A DNA stretch of 64,000 nucleotides from Soonwooa sp032078105 (GTDB lineage: Bacteria > Bacteroidota > Bacteroidia > Flavobacteriales > Weeksellaceae): contig JBJZOS010000009.1 of the NCBI GenBank assembly GCA_046269235.1, positions 1 to 64,000 on the forward strand. The letters are read 5' to 3'. How positions within the stretch are numbered: the first letter of the stretch is position 1; the number at the start of each line of letters is the position of its first letter. The notes beneath the pieces were generated by a model. It ran no database searches, had not been told where the DNA came from, and saw nothing but the letters and a program-made list of their open reading frames with translations. The translations under genes and the position numbers were made by a program. Below are positions 43,135 to 52,804 of the stretch, piece by piece.

Positions 43135-43162
43135 CAAATATAGTGATTTTTTTAATACCAAA
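43135..43162 (-). promoter_or_regulatory. promoter of tuf
   Basis: On the minus strand the -7 TATATTTG (43135-43142) is exact and is followed by CACACC. The nearest -33 TTTG (43159-43162) is at only 16 nt, shorter than usual, so the -33 is less sure. The leader to tuf is about 40 nt. Confidence 0.6.
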
Positions 43163-43276
43163 ATATTTTTTGATATTTTTTTTAAAAATTCACCAACATT
43201 TATACCTATCTATTTTTCAGTTGCAAATTTACAAAAAAAATTCACTTTCGGAAACTTATTATTAATTAGTTCAAAA

Positions 43277-46200
43277 TTATTCAAAAGATATTTCTTTTTT
43301 ATCTCTATTAAACATCCAAAATATGATCGGAAATATCAACAAGGTTAACAGTGTAGCTGTTATCAAACCTCCGATAATAACAATAGCTAAAGGTTTTTGA
43401 GACTCCGATCCAATACCTGTTGACAAAGCAGCTGGCAATAATCCAATCGATGCCATCATAGCGGTCATCACCACGGGACGCGTCCTAACTTTAACACCTT
43501 GGATAATGGAATCCTCCAAACTTAATCCCAACTTGACGTTATGATGAAACTCAGTTATTAAAATCACTCCATTTTGAATACAAATCCCAAGCAAGGCGAT
43601 CATCCCAACACCAGCAGAAATCCCGAAATTAATATTGGTAAAATGTAATGCCAAAATCCCACCAATTAAGGCAAAAGGAACATTGGCTAATACCAACAAC
43701 GAATCTTTTATATTTCCAAATAAAATGAACAGCAAAAAGAAAATCATTATAAAACTAATAGGCACCACTTGTCCAAGTCTGTGCGTCGCACGTTGTTGAT
43801 TTTCGAACTGCCCTGTCCAGCTAACCGAATAGCCTTCTGGCAAATTGATGTCAGCAACTTTCTTTTGTGCATCGGCGATGGTACTTCCCAAATCACGATT
43901 GCGGATAGAAAATTTAACCCCGATATACCGTTTAATATCATCTCTGTAGATAAAGGCCGCACCATTATCCTTCTCGATAGTAGAAATTTCTTTTAACGGA
44001 ATTTTAGAACCATCTTGCGTCGGTACCATCAACGATGCGATATCGGTTTCGTTCTTTCGATAGTCTTCGGAGTAACGTAATCTAATCGGGAATTTTTTTT
44101 CACCGTCAAACATTTCGGAAGCTGTTTTCCCACCGAAAGCCATTTCTAAAACCGCTTGCGCATCCGATGCCATCACACCGTAAGCAGCCATCTTGTTACG
44201 GTCTAGCACCACAACAACTTCTGGTTGTCCTATATTTTTGATAATTCCTGCATCTTTAACGCCATCAACATTTTCAATCGATTTTAAAACCTCATCTGCC
44301 AAACGATCCAATGTCTTAAGATTATCACCATAGATTTTAATACCATTTTCAGCTTTAAAACCGGCAACCGCTTCAGCAACATTATCAGAAATCGGCTGAG
44401 AATAATTAAATGTTATCCCTTGATAATTTCTAAGCTTAGCATCAATTTCTTCAATAAGTTCGTCGTAAGTTATCTTTCGCTTCCACTGTTCGCGCGGCGC
44501 GAGATTAACCGCAAACTGCACGAATCCAAAACCATTAGGATCGGTCCCATCTGTACTACGTCCTGTTTGCGCCAAAACGCCTGTCACTTCCGAAAAGCTC
44601 ATGATAACTTTTTTAAGCCCGTCCGCTGTTTTAAGAGATTCCTTAAGCGAAGAACTCATCGGCATCTCTGCAGTTATCCATAACGAACCTTCATTAAGTT
44701 GCGGAAGAAATTCGGTGCCGAGAAATTTTGCAGAAAATAAAACACTTCCCAAAATACCTAGCGCAACGATGATACTTTTCTTCTTATTTTTAAAAGTGAA
44801 AGAAAATCCTGCCAATACAATTCGATCCCAAAAATTAACAAACGGATTGTTTTTTTCTTTTACCTTCTTATTTAAAAGTAAATGTGATAAAACCGGCACT
44901 AAGGTCAATGTAAAAAGTAGCGCACCCAACAACGCAAATCCTAAAGTATAAGCTAAAGGCGAAAACATTTTGCCTTCCACTTTCTGGAATGCAAAAATGG
45001 GCAGTAAAGACGTGATGATAATCAATTTTGAAAAGAAGATTGCTTTTCCAAGTCCAGTTCCGGTTTGTTTAATCCAACCGCCCTTTGCCATTTTGTTAAA
45101 ACGATTCATACCATATTGATGAGCACGATGGTCGAGCATTACAAAAAGCCCTTCCACCATGACGACGGCGCCATCGATGATAATCCCGAAATCGACTGCA
45201 CCCAGCGATAAAAGATTGGCGCTCATCCCTACGAGATTAAGACACAGAAACGCAAACAACAATGACAACGGAATAATAATCGATACGATAAAGGTCGTTC
45301 GCCAGTCTGCCATAAAAATAAAAACAATAACGGTTACCAAAATGATCCCTTCGATAAGGTTATGCATCACTGTTTTTGTTGTAAAATCCATAAGGTCATC
45401 GCGATCGTAGAATGTCACCATCTTCACTCCTTTTGGAAGAATGTTTTCGTTAAGTTCTTTAATTTTTGCTTTGACACCGGCCAGAACTTCGCGCGGATTT
45501 TCACCTTTTCTCATCACGACAATTCCTTCGACCGTATCTGGATCACGGTTAAGTGACACCTGCCCTACTCGCGGCAATGACGACTCGTGGACTTCTGCAA
45601 TATATTTAACCAAAACTGGATTTCCATTATTATTCTGAATGCTAATATTCTCGATATCTTCAATCGATTTTGCAAGTCCAATCCCACGAACAACATAAGC
45701 TTGACCATTTTTTTCGATCACGTCGCCACCGACATTCAGGTTACTTTGCGTGACCGCATCATAAACTTGTAGTGGCGTCAGATTATATTTATCCAAACGT
45801 CGTGGATCGACACTCAGCTCATAGACTTTCTCTTGACCACCAAAAACATTGATGTCCGCAACACCAGGAACGCCGCGCAGCGCGCGATCAATGACCCAAT
45901 TCTGAAGCGTTAATAATTCTCGAGAATCTTTAGTTTCACTTTCTAAAGTATATCTAAATATCTCCCCCGTTGGTCCATAGGGCGGCTGCACTTCGGGATC
46001 GACTTCATTGGGAAGACTAACGGTCCGAAGTTGATTGTTGACTTGACTCCGCGCAAAGATGTCATCTACGCCGTCATCAAAAAGAATTTTGACAATGGAA
46101 AGTCCAAACATTGTTGTACTTCGGACGCTTGTTTTTCTCTGAACCGAGCTCATCGCAAGCTCAACAGGTGTTGTCACAAAACGCTCCACCTCTTCTGCGC

Positions 46201-46378
46201 TTCGACCATTCCATTGGGTAATGATGACAATCTGTGTATTGGTCACATCAGGAAATGCTTCAATCGGCATATTTTTAAAACTGATAAAACCAGCGACTGC
46301 CAAAATAGCAACCCAAATAAAGGTGAAGGCTTTATTCTTTAATGAAAATGAAATTATATTTTTAATGAGTTTGTTCAT
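43277..46378 (-). CDS. CusA/CzcA-family heavy-metal efflux RND transporter
   Basis: An inner-membrane proton-driven pump of about 1033 residues. I chose the start MNKLIKNIISFSLKNKAFTF at 46378; the reading frame is open 17 codons further but those are unlikely. GAVDFGIIIDGAVVMVE in TM4 is the signature of the heavy-metal (HME) RND class with its D-D-E proton-relay residues. It works with the adaptor at 46497 and the TolC-like channel at 47585. The absence of a methionine-rich cluster leaves the metal open: divalent cations (Zn, Co, Ni, Cd) or Cu/Ag. Confidence 0.95.
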   Translation of the reverse strand: MNKLIKNIISFSLKNKAFTFIWVAILAVAGFISFKNMPIEAFPDVTNTQIVIITQWNGRSAEEVERFVTTPVELAMSSVQRKTSVRSTTMFGLSIVKILFDDGVDDIFARSQVNNQLRTVSLPNEVDPEVQPPYGPTGEIFRYTLESETKDSRELLTLQNWVIDRALRGVPGVADINVFGGQEKVYELSVDPRRLDKYNLTPLQVYDAVTQSNLNVGGDVIEKNGQAYVVRGIGLAKSIEDIENISIQNNNGNPVLVKYIAEVHESSLPRVGQVSLNRDPDTVEGIVVMRKGENPREVLAGVKAKIKELNENILPKGVKMVTFYDRDDLMDFTTKTVMHNLIEGIILVTVIVFIFMADWRTTFIVSIIIPLSLLFAFLCLNLVGMSANLLSLGAVDFGIIIDGAVVMVEGLFVMLDHRAHQYGMNRFNKMAKGGWIKQTGTGLGKAIFFSKLIIITSLLPIFAFQKVEGKMFSPLAYTLGFALLGALLFTLTLVPVLSHLLLNKKVKEKNNPFVNFWDRIVLAGFSFTFKNKKKSIIVALGILGSVLFSAKFLGTEFLPQLNEGSLWITAEMPMSSSLKESLKTADGLKKVIMSFSEVTGVLAQTGRSTDGTDPNGFGFVQFAVNLAPREQWKRKITYDELIEEIDAKLRNYQGITFNYSQPISDNVAEAVAGFKAENGIKIYGDNLKTLDRLADEVLKSIENVDGVKDAGIIKNIGQPEVVVVLDRNKMAAYGVMASDAQAVLEMAFGGKTASEMFDGEKKFPIRLRYSEDYRKNETDIASLMVPTQDGSKIPLKEISTIEKDNGAAFIYRDDIKRYIGVKFSIRNRDLGSTIADAQKKVADINLPEGYSVSWTGQFENQQRATHRLGQVVPISFIMIFFLLFILFGNIKDSLLVLANVPFALIGGILALHFTNINFGISAGVGMIALLGICIQNGVILITEFHHNVKLGLSLEDSIIQGVKVRTRPVVMTAMMASIGLLPAALSTGIGSESQKPLAIVIIGGLITATLLTLLIFPIIFWMFNRDKKEISFE

Positions 46379-46496
46379 AATAATTTTTTGAAAGTTTTCA
46401 GAAATGTTGGTCCGTAGCATCCTACACAATTAGAAGTAATTGCTCTAAATGCTTTCAAACAAAGGGAAAAATGAAAAGAAAGTTTAAATCAAATTT

Positions 46497-47582
46497 CTAA
46501 ACAATTAATGATCGATAGATTAAGAGCTGGTTATTAGTGATCACTTCTTCGCCTTCGGACACACCTTCGGAAATGTAGGTAACGTCGCCAACTTGTTTAA
46601 GAATTTTAACCTCTTTGACTTTGATATTAGTTCTTGATTTAAAAACGACAACGAAATATCGATTGTCGTCATAAATCACCGCCTTGGACGGAATCGCAAG
46701 TGCAGTCGTACTATCAGTAGATGTTACTTTGACTGTCGCTTTACTATCCGGAATAAGTAGTCCGTCCGCATTATCCAAAATGACTTTGGCTTGCATCGCA
46801 TTGGTATTTGGATCAATGATTTTAAAAATCTTATCAATTTTACCATAGAAGGTTTTATCAGGATATGTCAAAGTCGAAACTTCGGCTTTCATACCCAAAT
46901 GGATTTTATTAATATCAGCTTCATTAATGTTCATAATTGCCCAAACTTTTTTGGTGTTCGCCACATCAAAAATATTGTCACTTCTGTCGCTGCGTAGTTG
47001 CATATCCTTATTGATATCTTTATGAACAATGTAACCGCTAATCGGTGCCAGTACAGAATATATATTTCCTTTTTTAACATTGTAAACTGTACTAACCGCG
47101 TTAGCACGTTGCATTTGGTCTTGTGCTTTTTTCACTTGACTTTTGGCTTCGAGCACATCTTTTTCGGTGGTGAGTTTGCCTTCGTACATTTCTTTAGCCA
47201 CTCGCAGATTATTTTGTGCCACCACCAAATCGGTTTTAGCATCGCTAACATCCTTCTGAACTTCTGCAAGCTCTGTACTTCTAATGGTCGCTAACACTTG
47301 ACCTTTTCGGACATAATCGCCAAGCTCCACATTAACACTCAACACATTACCGCCAACCAATGGAAATACGTCGATGTAATTATTTTTGTCAGCTGCAATT
47401 TTTCCAAAAAAACTGATCTCGTTTTCTATAAATTTCTTTTCAACTTTTGCGAATGTGGTGGTTGCATACATTGTATTACTAAGTTCAAATCCTTTCTGTA
47501 TCGGCGCTTTGACATCTTTCTCGTTTTTAGAACAAGAAAAAAGACCCATAACAACCGTTGGAATAATGATTAAATTTTTCAT
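46497..47582 (-). CDS. efflux RND periplasmic adaptor (CusB/CzcB-like), lipoprotein
   Basis: A 361-residue membrane-fusion protein. The N-terminus IIIPTVVMGLFSCSKNEK is a lipoprotein signal with lipobox GLFSC. A barrel-sandwich (lipoyl) half (VFPLVGGNVLSVNVELGDYV), an alpha-helical hairpin (about 115-180), its second half (YSVLAPISGYIVHKDI), and a beta-barrel domain follow. It bridges the pump to the outer-membrane channel. It lies 2 bp after the TolC-like gene and 118 bp before the pump gene. Confidence 0.93.
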   Translation of the reverse strand: MKNLIIIPTVVMGLFSCSKNEKDVKAPIQKGFELSNTMYATTTFAKVEKKFIENEISFFGKIAADKNNYIDVFPLVGGNVLSVNVELGDYVRKGQVLATIRSTELAEVQKDVSDAKTDLVVAQNNLRVAKEMYEGKLTTEKDVLEAKSQVKKAQDQMQRANAVSTVYNVKKGNIYSVLAPISGYIVHKDINKDMQLRSDRSDNIFDVANTKKVWAIMNINEADINKIHLGMKAEVSTLTYPDKTFYGKIDKIFKIIDPNTNAMQAKVILDNADGLLIPDSKATVKVTSTDSTTALAIPSKAVIYDDNRYFVVVFKSRTNIKVKEVKILKQVGDVTYISEGVSEGEEVITNNQLLIYRSLIV

Positions 47583-47584
47583 GA

Positions 47585-48826
47585 TTAATAGAAAATTTTT
47601 GTTTGTACTAATTGATTTAATTGCTCGGCAGACAGAATAACTTGCCTTCTTATGTTGTAGAGTTGAAGCATCGTCTCGCGATAACTGTCCATAAAATCGG
47701 TGAATTCGATGAGGCTAATGTTAGAATTTCTAAAATTCTTCAACATGCCATCATACACAGCGTGTAGATCTTTGATATCTTCCTCGGTAATACTTTTTAA
47801 TTGGTCGTAGTTATTCTTCCAAATGTTATAAGACGAAGCGACTTGTGTTTCTAAATCCAGTTTTAGAAACTCTGCATTTTTTTGATTTTGTTGAATCACA
47901 AGATTCGCTTTATCGACATTCCCTTTATTACTTTTCCAAAGCGGAATCGGGATACCAATATTGAGGTTAATTTCATTACGAAAACCCCCACTAATTTGAT
48001 CCCAAGCCGCACCGATATTAAGATCTGGCACATTGAGGGACTTCTGCCATTGTGCGTAGAGTTTCGCATGATCTATCAAACGTTGAGCGTATTGATAGTC
48101 AGCATTATGAGTGATAGCTTTGGATTTAATCTGTTCCAAATCATCAGCTGTTGAAAGTTCTAAAAGCTGTAAAGCATCGAGAGATTCGACATCTGGCGTT
48201 ATATCTTCGAAAATCCCTGTTAAAACTTTAAGCGTCTTTTGAAGTGCCAATATCTCGTTGTTACCTGCGATTTTATCATTATTCAATTGTATTACGAGGC
48301 TTTGTAAACGCACTTTATCTTTTAAAGAAACATTAGCTTTTTTGACTTGCACATTATAAGCTGCCAAAAGCTCTTCCATGTAACCAAGCTGATATTGCAC
48401 ACTTTCTAGCTTTTTGTTTTCGAAATAAAGACTAAAAAAAGCGATTCTTAATTGTGCTTTTAGATCAACCAATAATTGATTGAACTGCAACATCGATAAT
48501 TCTTTATTGGACTTTGCAAAAGCGATTTCGTTCTTCTTTTTGCCACCAAGAAAAATAAGTTGCGACACGCTCACACTTTTAGAATGGGCAGCATCAACTA
48601 ATTTTTTGTCCTCAGGATTGTAGGCATTGACCTGCAAACTTAGCTCGGGTAACGGCCAAATCTTTGACTGTACAATGTCAGCATCTGCCATACTCAGATT
48701 GTATTGCTCTGCTAATAGTTGCAAATTATTTTTCTGAAAGGCGACTTCGCAGTCCGCGAGAGTCATTTTTTGTTGGGCACAGAATAGACCGTTGAACACA
48801 AAAATTAAGCTTTTTAAACATCTCAT
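47585..48826 (-). CDS. TolC-family outer-membrane efflux protein (CzcC/CusC-like)
   Basis: About 413 residues when started at MRCLKSLIFVFNGLFCAQQ (48826), which gives a proper signal peptide; an upstream in-frame ATG (48853) would add nine residues that spoil it. The body consists of two TolC repeats rich in coiled coil (LADCEVAFQKNNLQLLAEQY, SVSVSQLIFLGGKKKNEI). It is the first gene of the efflux operon, lying about 225 bp downstream of the histidine kinase gene, which is read in the same direction. Confidence 0.92.
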   Translation of the reverse strand: MRCLKSLIFVFNGLFCAQQKMTLADCEVAFQKNNLQLLAEQYNLSMADADIVQSKIWPLPELSLQVNAYNPEDKKLVDAAHSKSVSVSQLIFLGGKKKNEIAFAKSNKELSMLQFNQLLVDLKAQLRIAFFSLYFENKKLESVQYQLGYMEELLAAYNVQVKKANVSLKDKVRLQSLVIQLNNDKIAGNNEILALQKTLKVLTGIFEDITPDVESLDALQLLELSTADDLEQIKSKAITHNADYQYAQRLIDHAKLYAQWQKSLNVPDLNIGAAWDQISGGFRNEINLNIGIPIPLWKSNKGNVDKANLVIQQNQKNAEFLKLDLETQVASSYNIWKNNYDQLKSITEEDIKDLHAVYDGMLKNFRNSNISLIEFTDFMDSYRETMLQLYNIRRQVILSAEQLNQLVQTKIFY

Positions 48827-49050
48827 CTTATAGGCTTTGAGACAAAAGAGCACTTCTCAAATTAAAACCTACTTAAAATTCAATTAAAAAAAAATTAAAT
48901 TAATTAATTGCAATTAGACAAACTAAAATACAATACACTGATTTAAAATCAATTAACATAAAAAATCACACGATTTAAGATGAGTTACTTTTGATAACAG
49001 AAACCAGCGTGTTTTTAGAAAATTTAGAAAAAGTCTAAAAAAATATGGAT
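48827..49050 (-). promoter_or_regulatory. intergenic region with probable efflux-operon promoter
   Basis: The gap between the kinase gene and the efflux operon. On the minus strand TTAGTTTG near 48918-48926 is a near-match to the -7, and TGATTTTAAATCA (6-bp arms, one base between, about 48938-48950) lies just upstream and could be a response-regulator site or part of the -33. Evidence is limited to pattern and position. Confidence 0.35.
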
Positions 49051-50409
49051 TTAAAACGTAACTCTGAAGAGATTTTCGTTTTCAGATTTTGAGATGTAAG
49101 AAATATCGGCGTTATGATATTCCAAAATACGCTTAGTAATTCGAAGCCCAAGTCCAGATCCGGATTTGTTTTGAGTATTGTCGCCTCTCATAAAAGCTTC
49201 ATACAATCGAGATTGTTCTTCTTCGCTCAGGGTTTTTCCTTTTGAACAAACATCGACAACCAAATGATTATCGATTTGTAAAATGTCCACGCTAGCTTTT
49301 TGATCTTCGGAATAGATGGCTGCGTTTTTTAATAAATTAATAAAAACAATTTCTAAAAGCGACTTAACACCGTGAAGTTCTAAAATATCGAGATCGTCGA
49401 TATTATCCAAGATTTCGAAATCCATTTGCAATTCTGGGAAGTTACTTTCAACATTTGCAAAAGCATCAAATACGACCTCATCTATCCTTACCAGTTCGAA
49501 AATACTTCGGATGTTTTCTTTGTCAAATTTCGTTAATAGCAACAGCGAGTTCGTCAAATCTGACAATTGATGGACGTCGGCGTGCATTCTTTTTAACGAC
49601 GCTAGAACCTCATCATCATGTTTTTGAAGCTTTATTAAATTCTCCAATTGGAAAGACATCCTGGTCAACGGCGTTCTGATCTCGTGCGAGGCACTTGCCG
49701 TAAAATCTTTTTGTGACTGGAAAACATCGTTAAGTCGTTTAATCATCGTATTAAAAGACCTCGTCAATACACTTATTTCGTCTTTGGAATTCTGCTCTGG
49801 GATTTGATTGGTTAATTTGTGCGCCGTAATATCCGAAACTTGCGCATTAAGCTCTTCGAGGGGTTTCAAAAACTTACTAACAATATTGTAGCAAAACAGC
49901 CAAAGAATAAGCAAACTGACGGCGTAGGAAAAAATCAAAAGATATTTAAGAAACAACAATTTTGAGTTACCATTAACATCAATTGCTGTCGTTAAAATGT
50001 AATACTTGGTTTTATTAATCTCTCTAAGTGCAGCATAGATTTCGGGCGAAGCACTTTCGTCGTAGATAATTTTTTTATTTTCTAAGTCATCCAAAATCCG
50101 ACTGTCCCAACTCACTTTTCGATCTTTAATCGTGCTGTAGATTAGCTCTCTTTTAGCATTAAAAATAAGAATCTGCTCATTAAGCAAGACGTTATCAGAG
50201 TTTTCATCAAAAAACAAAGGCGCCTCTTCCTCAAAGTTTTTAGACTTTTCGATAAAAGTTATTGTAAAATCAAGTCGCTTCCGAAATCGCTCTTTAAATT
50301 CTTCTTTTCTAAAACCATTAAACAGGATATAAATAACAATCATCACCAACCCAAACAGAATTGAAAAGGCGATACTTAGATTAAGCGCTATCTTCCGTTT
50401 GAGAGTCAT
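49051..50409 (-). CDS. sensor histidine kinase
   Basis: A 452-residue membrane kinase. TM1 lies at about 9-31, a periplasmic sensor of some 120 residues follows, TM2 is near LFLKLLIFSYAVSLLILWLF-type residues about 150-175, then HAMP, HisKA with SASHEIRTPLTRM (phospho-accepting H about 243), the N box FINLLKNAAIYSE (about 360) and GSGLGLRITKRIL (about 416). It pairs with the response regulator whose stop codon abuts its start. Position next to czcCBA suggests sensing of a periplasmic metal; the ligand is unknown. Confidence 0.95.
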   Translation of the reverse strand: MTLKRKIALNLSIAFSILFGLVMIVIYILFNGFRKEEFKERFRKRLDFTITFIEKSKNFEEEAPLFFDENSDNVLLNEQILIFNAKRELIYSTIKDRKVSWDSRILDDLENKKIIYDESASPEIYAALREINKTKYYILTTAIDVNGNSKLLFLKYLLIFSYAVSLLILWLFCYNIVSKFLKPLEELNAQVSDITAHKLTNQIPEQNSKDEISVLTRSFNTMIKRLNDVFQSQKDFTASASHEIRTPLTRMSFQLENLIKLQKHDDEVLASLKRMHADVHQLSDLTNSLLLLTKFDKENIRSIFELVRIDEVVFDAFANVESNFPELQMDFEILDNIDDLDILELHGVKSLLEIVFINLLKNAAIYSEDQKASVDILQIDNHLVVDVCSKGKTLSEEEQSRLYEAFMRGDNTQNKSGSGLGLRITKRILEYHNADISYISKSENENLFRVTF

Positions 50410-51093
50410 CTATTGTACAAGGCTAAGATAGTAACCAAAGCCTGACCGTGTATGGATCAGCTTAACTGGGAAATCTTTATCTATTTTCTTTCTTAAAAAG
50501 TTAATGTACACTTCTACCGTATTGGTATTAGTACTAAAATTATGCTCCCACACTTGTTCAGTTATCTGCTGCTTAGACACGGTGCGACCTTGCGCTTCTG
50601 CCAAGAAAACCAAAAGCTGAAATTCTTTAACCGTTAAATTAATTTCTTGATTTCCGCGAAATGCTTTGTGATCTGCTTTGCTAATCTTAAGATCACCAAT
50701 TACGATGACATCTTCAGAACGTGTATCAGTAGACACTTTTCTACGCAACAAAGAGTTAATACGCAGTAACAATTCTTCAAACTGAAAAGGCTTAACTAGA
50801 TAATCGTCTGCCAATCGACTATAAGCATCTTTTTTATCCGATAAATCACCGTAAGCAGAGAGAATAACGATAGGCGTTATTTTGTCATAAGAACGTATCG
50901 TTTCGCAGACTTCTAGTCCGTTAATCTTAGGAACATTGATATCTAGAAGAAAAAAATCATAATGCTGCATTTTGGCTTGACTTAAAAAAGCTTCGCCATC
51001 ATACACCTTATCACACGCAAAATCGTTAGCAGTCAAAAACTTGCAAAGTTCTTCTGATAACACCAAGTCGTCTTCGAGAATTAACACCTTCAT
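50410..51093 (-). CDS. OmpR-family response regulator
   Basis: About 227 residues starting MKVLILEDDLVLSEELCKFL at 51093; an earlier in-frame methionine adds nine residues foreign to the fold. The receiver domain has the acidic pocket EDD, the phospho-acceptor in FFLLDINVPKINGLE (about 49) and YLVKPF (about 98). The C-terminal winged helix includes EFQLLVFLAEAQGRTVSKQQ and TNTVEVYINFLRKKIDKDFP. It likely activates the adjacent efflux operon with the downstream kinase. Confidence 0.96.
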   Translation of the reverse strand: MKVLILEDDLVLSEELCKFLTANDFACDKVYDGEAFLSQAKMQHYDFFLLDINVPKINGLEVCETIRSYDKITPIVILSAYGDLSDKKDAYSRLADDYLVKPFQFEELLLRINSLLRRKVSTDTRSEDVIVIGDLKISKADHKAFRGNQEINLTVKEFQLLVFLAEAQGRTVSKQQITEQVWEHNFSTNTNTVEVYINFLRKKIDKDFPVKLIHTRSGFGYYLSLVQ

Positions 51094-51242
51094 CCGAAAA
51101 ATTTTTCTGAAAATTAACAAAAAATAAAGACATAAAAAAAATGCTAGTATTATTTTAGAATTTTGATTGTTTTATAGGTTCACTAAAATGCAAACATTTT
51201 TTAAAGGTTTTGTAGTGGTGTGAATATAGTGTGAAAATTAGG

Positions 51243-51794
51243 TTACCAATTGTCGTTTTTTTCAATTCCTTTTGCAATATAATTTGACAAATCCCCATTC
51301 ATAGAATTATAGTATTTTGGCACAAGCCTAAATAATTTTTCGACTGATGATCTAACCGATTTATCTTTTTTATAATACGTCTTATCTTTGAAATCTATTT
51401 CCATATATTCAACCCCACCACCAAATCTTGGAACCAACATTGATGTACTTAAAACATCAAATTTATATCTGCCATCTTTAAATGATAATTCAACAACAGA
51501 CTTCACTGTATAACAATTGAATAAAAGTTGGTTTTTATCATTTTGGCAAAAATAATTTTTATCAACTGTTTCAAATCTTATGTAGTCGTTAACAATATCG
51601 CCTTTAGTTACAAAGTCAGGATTTTTAAAAGTTCTTTCAATCCACTCTTTTGATTTACTATAAATTTCACTTTGTTTTTTTTCAGGAACATTTGTAACCA
51701 CGAAATCTGTCAATCCTTCCTCTTGGTTAATTGTAAATTGCCCAAAGACAAACCCCGACACGATCATAAATGTAAGTAGTAAATATTTTTTCAT
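51243..51794 (-). CDS. DUF4468 domain-containing exported protein
   Basis: A 183-residue protein with signal peptide MKKYLLLTFMIVSGFVFGQ. The mature part (VVTNVPEKKQSEIYSKSKEW, YKFDVLSTSMLVP) fits the DUF4468 family, which has a TBP-like fold and is common in Bacteroidota; its function is unknown. It is a separate small gene between the two-component system and another exported protein. Confidence 0.75.
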   Translation of the reverse strand: MKKYLLLTFMIVSGFVFGQFTINQEEGLTDFVVTNVPEKKQSEIYSKSKEWIERTFKNPDFVTKGDIVNDYIRFETVDKNYFCQNDKNQLLFNCYTVKSVVELSFKDGRYKFDVLSTSMLVPRFGGGVEYMEIDFKDKTYYKKDKSVRSSVEKLFRLVPKYYNSMNGDLSNYIAKGIEKNDNW

Positions 51795-51836
51795 ATAATT
51801 TAGATTTTAACGTATAACAAAATAACTTCTTCTGGA

Positions 51837-52202
51837 TTATCCGAATCTGTTAACAAAAATAAAATATATTAATTTTTCTCCTTCATATTGAAGTTGGTAA
51901 GTCCTACTTATACCTTCATTATCTATTCCTATTACACTATAAACACCTTGCTTATCTTTTTCTATTTTTTCTATTTGTAAAGGATAGGTATTGCCATTCA
52001 TTTCCAAAGCTAATGAGCCTTGATTTTTATAATATGCTAAATTCAACTCTGAAAACTGGTCTATTGTTTTACCGCTTTTTGTTTTCAAATTAAAAAATGA
52101 GAACTGGTTAAATTTTTTACTCACAAATAATTCTGATACTTTTTCCTGACTAAAAATGCCAATTGAAGATAGTATAAGAAAAAATAGTATAGACTTTTTC
52201 AT
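51837..52202 (-). CDS. hypothetical exported protein
   Basis: A 121-residue protein with signal peptide (MKKSILFFLILSSIGIFSQ) and a short beta-rich mature part (QFSFFNLKTKSGKTIDQFSE, GISRTYQLQYEGEKLIYFIF). I do not recognise a family. It is 42 bp ahead of the DUF4468 gene and probably cotranscribed with it. Confidence 0.65.
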   Translation of the reverse strand: MKKSILFFLILSSIGIFSQEKVSELFVSKKFNQFSFFNLKTKSGKTIDQFSELNLAYYKNQGSLALEMNGNTYPLQIEKIEKDKQGVYSVIGIDNEGISRTYQLQYEGEKLIYFIFVNRFG

Positions 52203-52405
52203 TTTATATTGTTTGTAGATATGATTTTAAATATGGCATGCAATTCCCACTACTTCTGTTTTAGTTTGTAATATATCTTAATCTAATTTCAATAATCATT
52301 TTTGCTTCATGCATGTGATATAGTGTATGTAAAAAAAAATTATTTAGTAATCTTTTATATACATTTTACAAAGTAAAAGTAATAAAATTAAGAAGAAAGA
52401 GCAAA

Positions 52406-52432
52406 ACAAAAAAACCGCTGTAAAAGCGGTTT
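52406..52432 (-). terminator. terminator of the four-tRNA unit
   Basis: On the minus strand AACCGCTTT and AGCGGTT form a stem followed by seven T, 9 bp after tRNA-Thr(GGT). It ends the tRNA transcript before the inserted exported-protein genes. Confidence 0.9.
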
Positions 52433-52440
52433 GGATAGAG

Positions 52441-52512
52441 AGCCAACAATGAGATTTGAACTCACGACCTCTTCCTTACCAAGGAAGCGCTCTACCCCTG
52501 AGCTATGTCGGC
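52441..52512 (-). tRNA. tRNA-Thr (GGT)
   Basis: 72 nt, minus strand, beginning GCCGACATAGCTCAGGGGTA. Acceptor arms GCCGACA/TGTTGGC pair; anticodon loop TTGGTAA gives GGT; T arm GAGTTCAAATCTC. Fourth and last tRNA of the cluster. Confidence 0.95.
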
Positions 52513-52560
52513 TTGGATAAAAAAAAATCACATTCCAGAAGAGGTTTGTGATTTTAGTTG

Positions 52561-52633
52561 AGCGGAAGACGGGGGTCGAACCCGCGACATTCAGCTTGGA
52601 AGGCTGACGCTCTACCAACTGAGCTACTTCCGC
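52561..52633 (-). tRNA. tRNA-Gly (TCC)
   Basis: 73 nt, minus strand, beginning GCGGAAGTAGCTCAGTTGGT. Acceptor arms GCGGAAG/CTTCCGC pair fully; anticodon loop CTTCCAA gives TCC; T arm CGGGTTCGACCCCCG. Third tRNA of the cluster. Confidence 0.95.
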
Positions 52634-52709
52634 AATTTTGTTTCCAAAAATGTTGGTAACGGGAGCAAATTTAAAAATTAAATTTTGAATTTGCAACATT
52701 AAAAAAACG

Positions 52710-52790
52710 TGGGGAGAGCAGGATTCGAACCTACGAAGCCGAAGCAACTGAGTTACAGTCAGTCCCATTTGACCGCTCTGGAATCTCCCC
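52710..52790 (-). tRNA. tRNA-Tyr (GTA)
   Basis: 81 nt with a long variable arm (class II), minus strand, beginning GGGGAGATTCCAGAGCGG. Acceptor arms GGGGAGA/TCTCCCC pair; anticodon stem ACTGA/TCAGT encloses CTGTAAC (anticodon GTA); T arm AGGTTCGAATCCT. Second tRNA of the cluster. Confidence 0.95.
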
Positions 52791-52804
52791 AGTATTTTTA
52801 ATAG

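Noticed and set aside
43130..43348. 72-residue plus-strand frame between tuf and the RND pump gene
   Set aside because: Phe/Ile/Lys-rich reading of AT-rich promoter DNA that also runs into the antisense of the pump gene.
52388..52768. 126-residue minus-strand reading frame
   Set aside because: It runs through a terminator and parts of three tRNA genes; its protein is merely the translated tRNAs.
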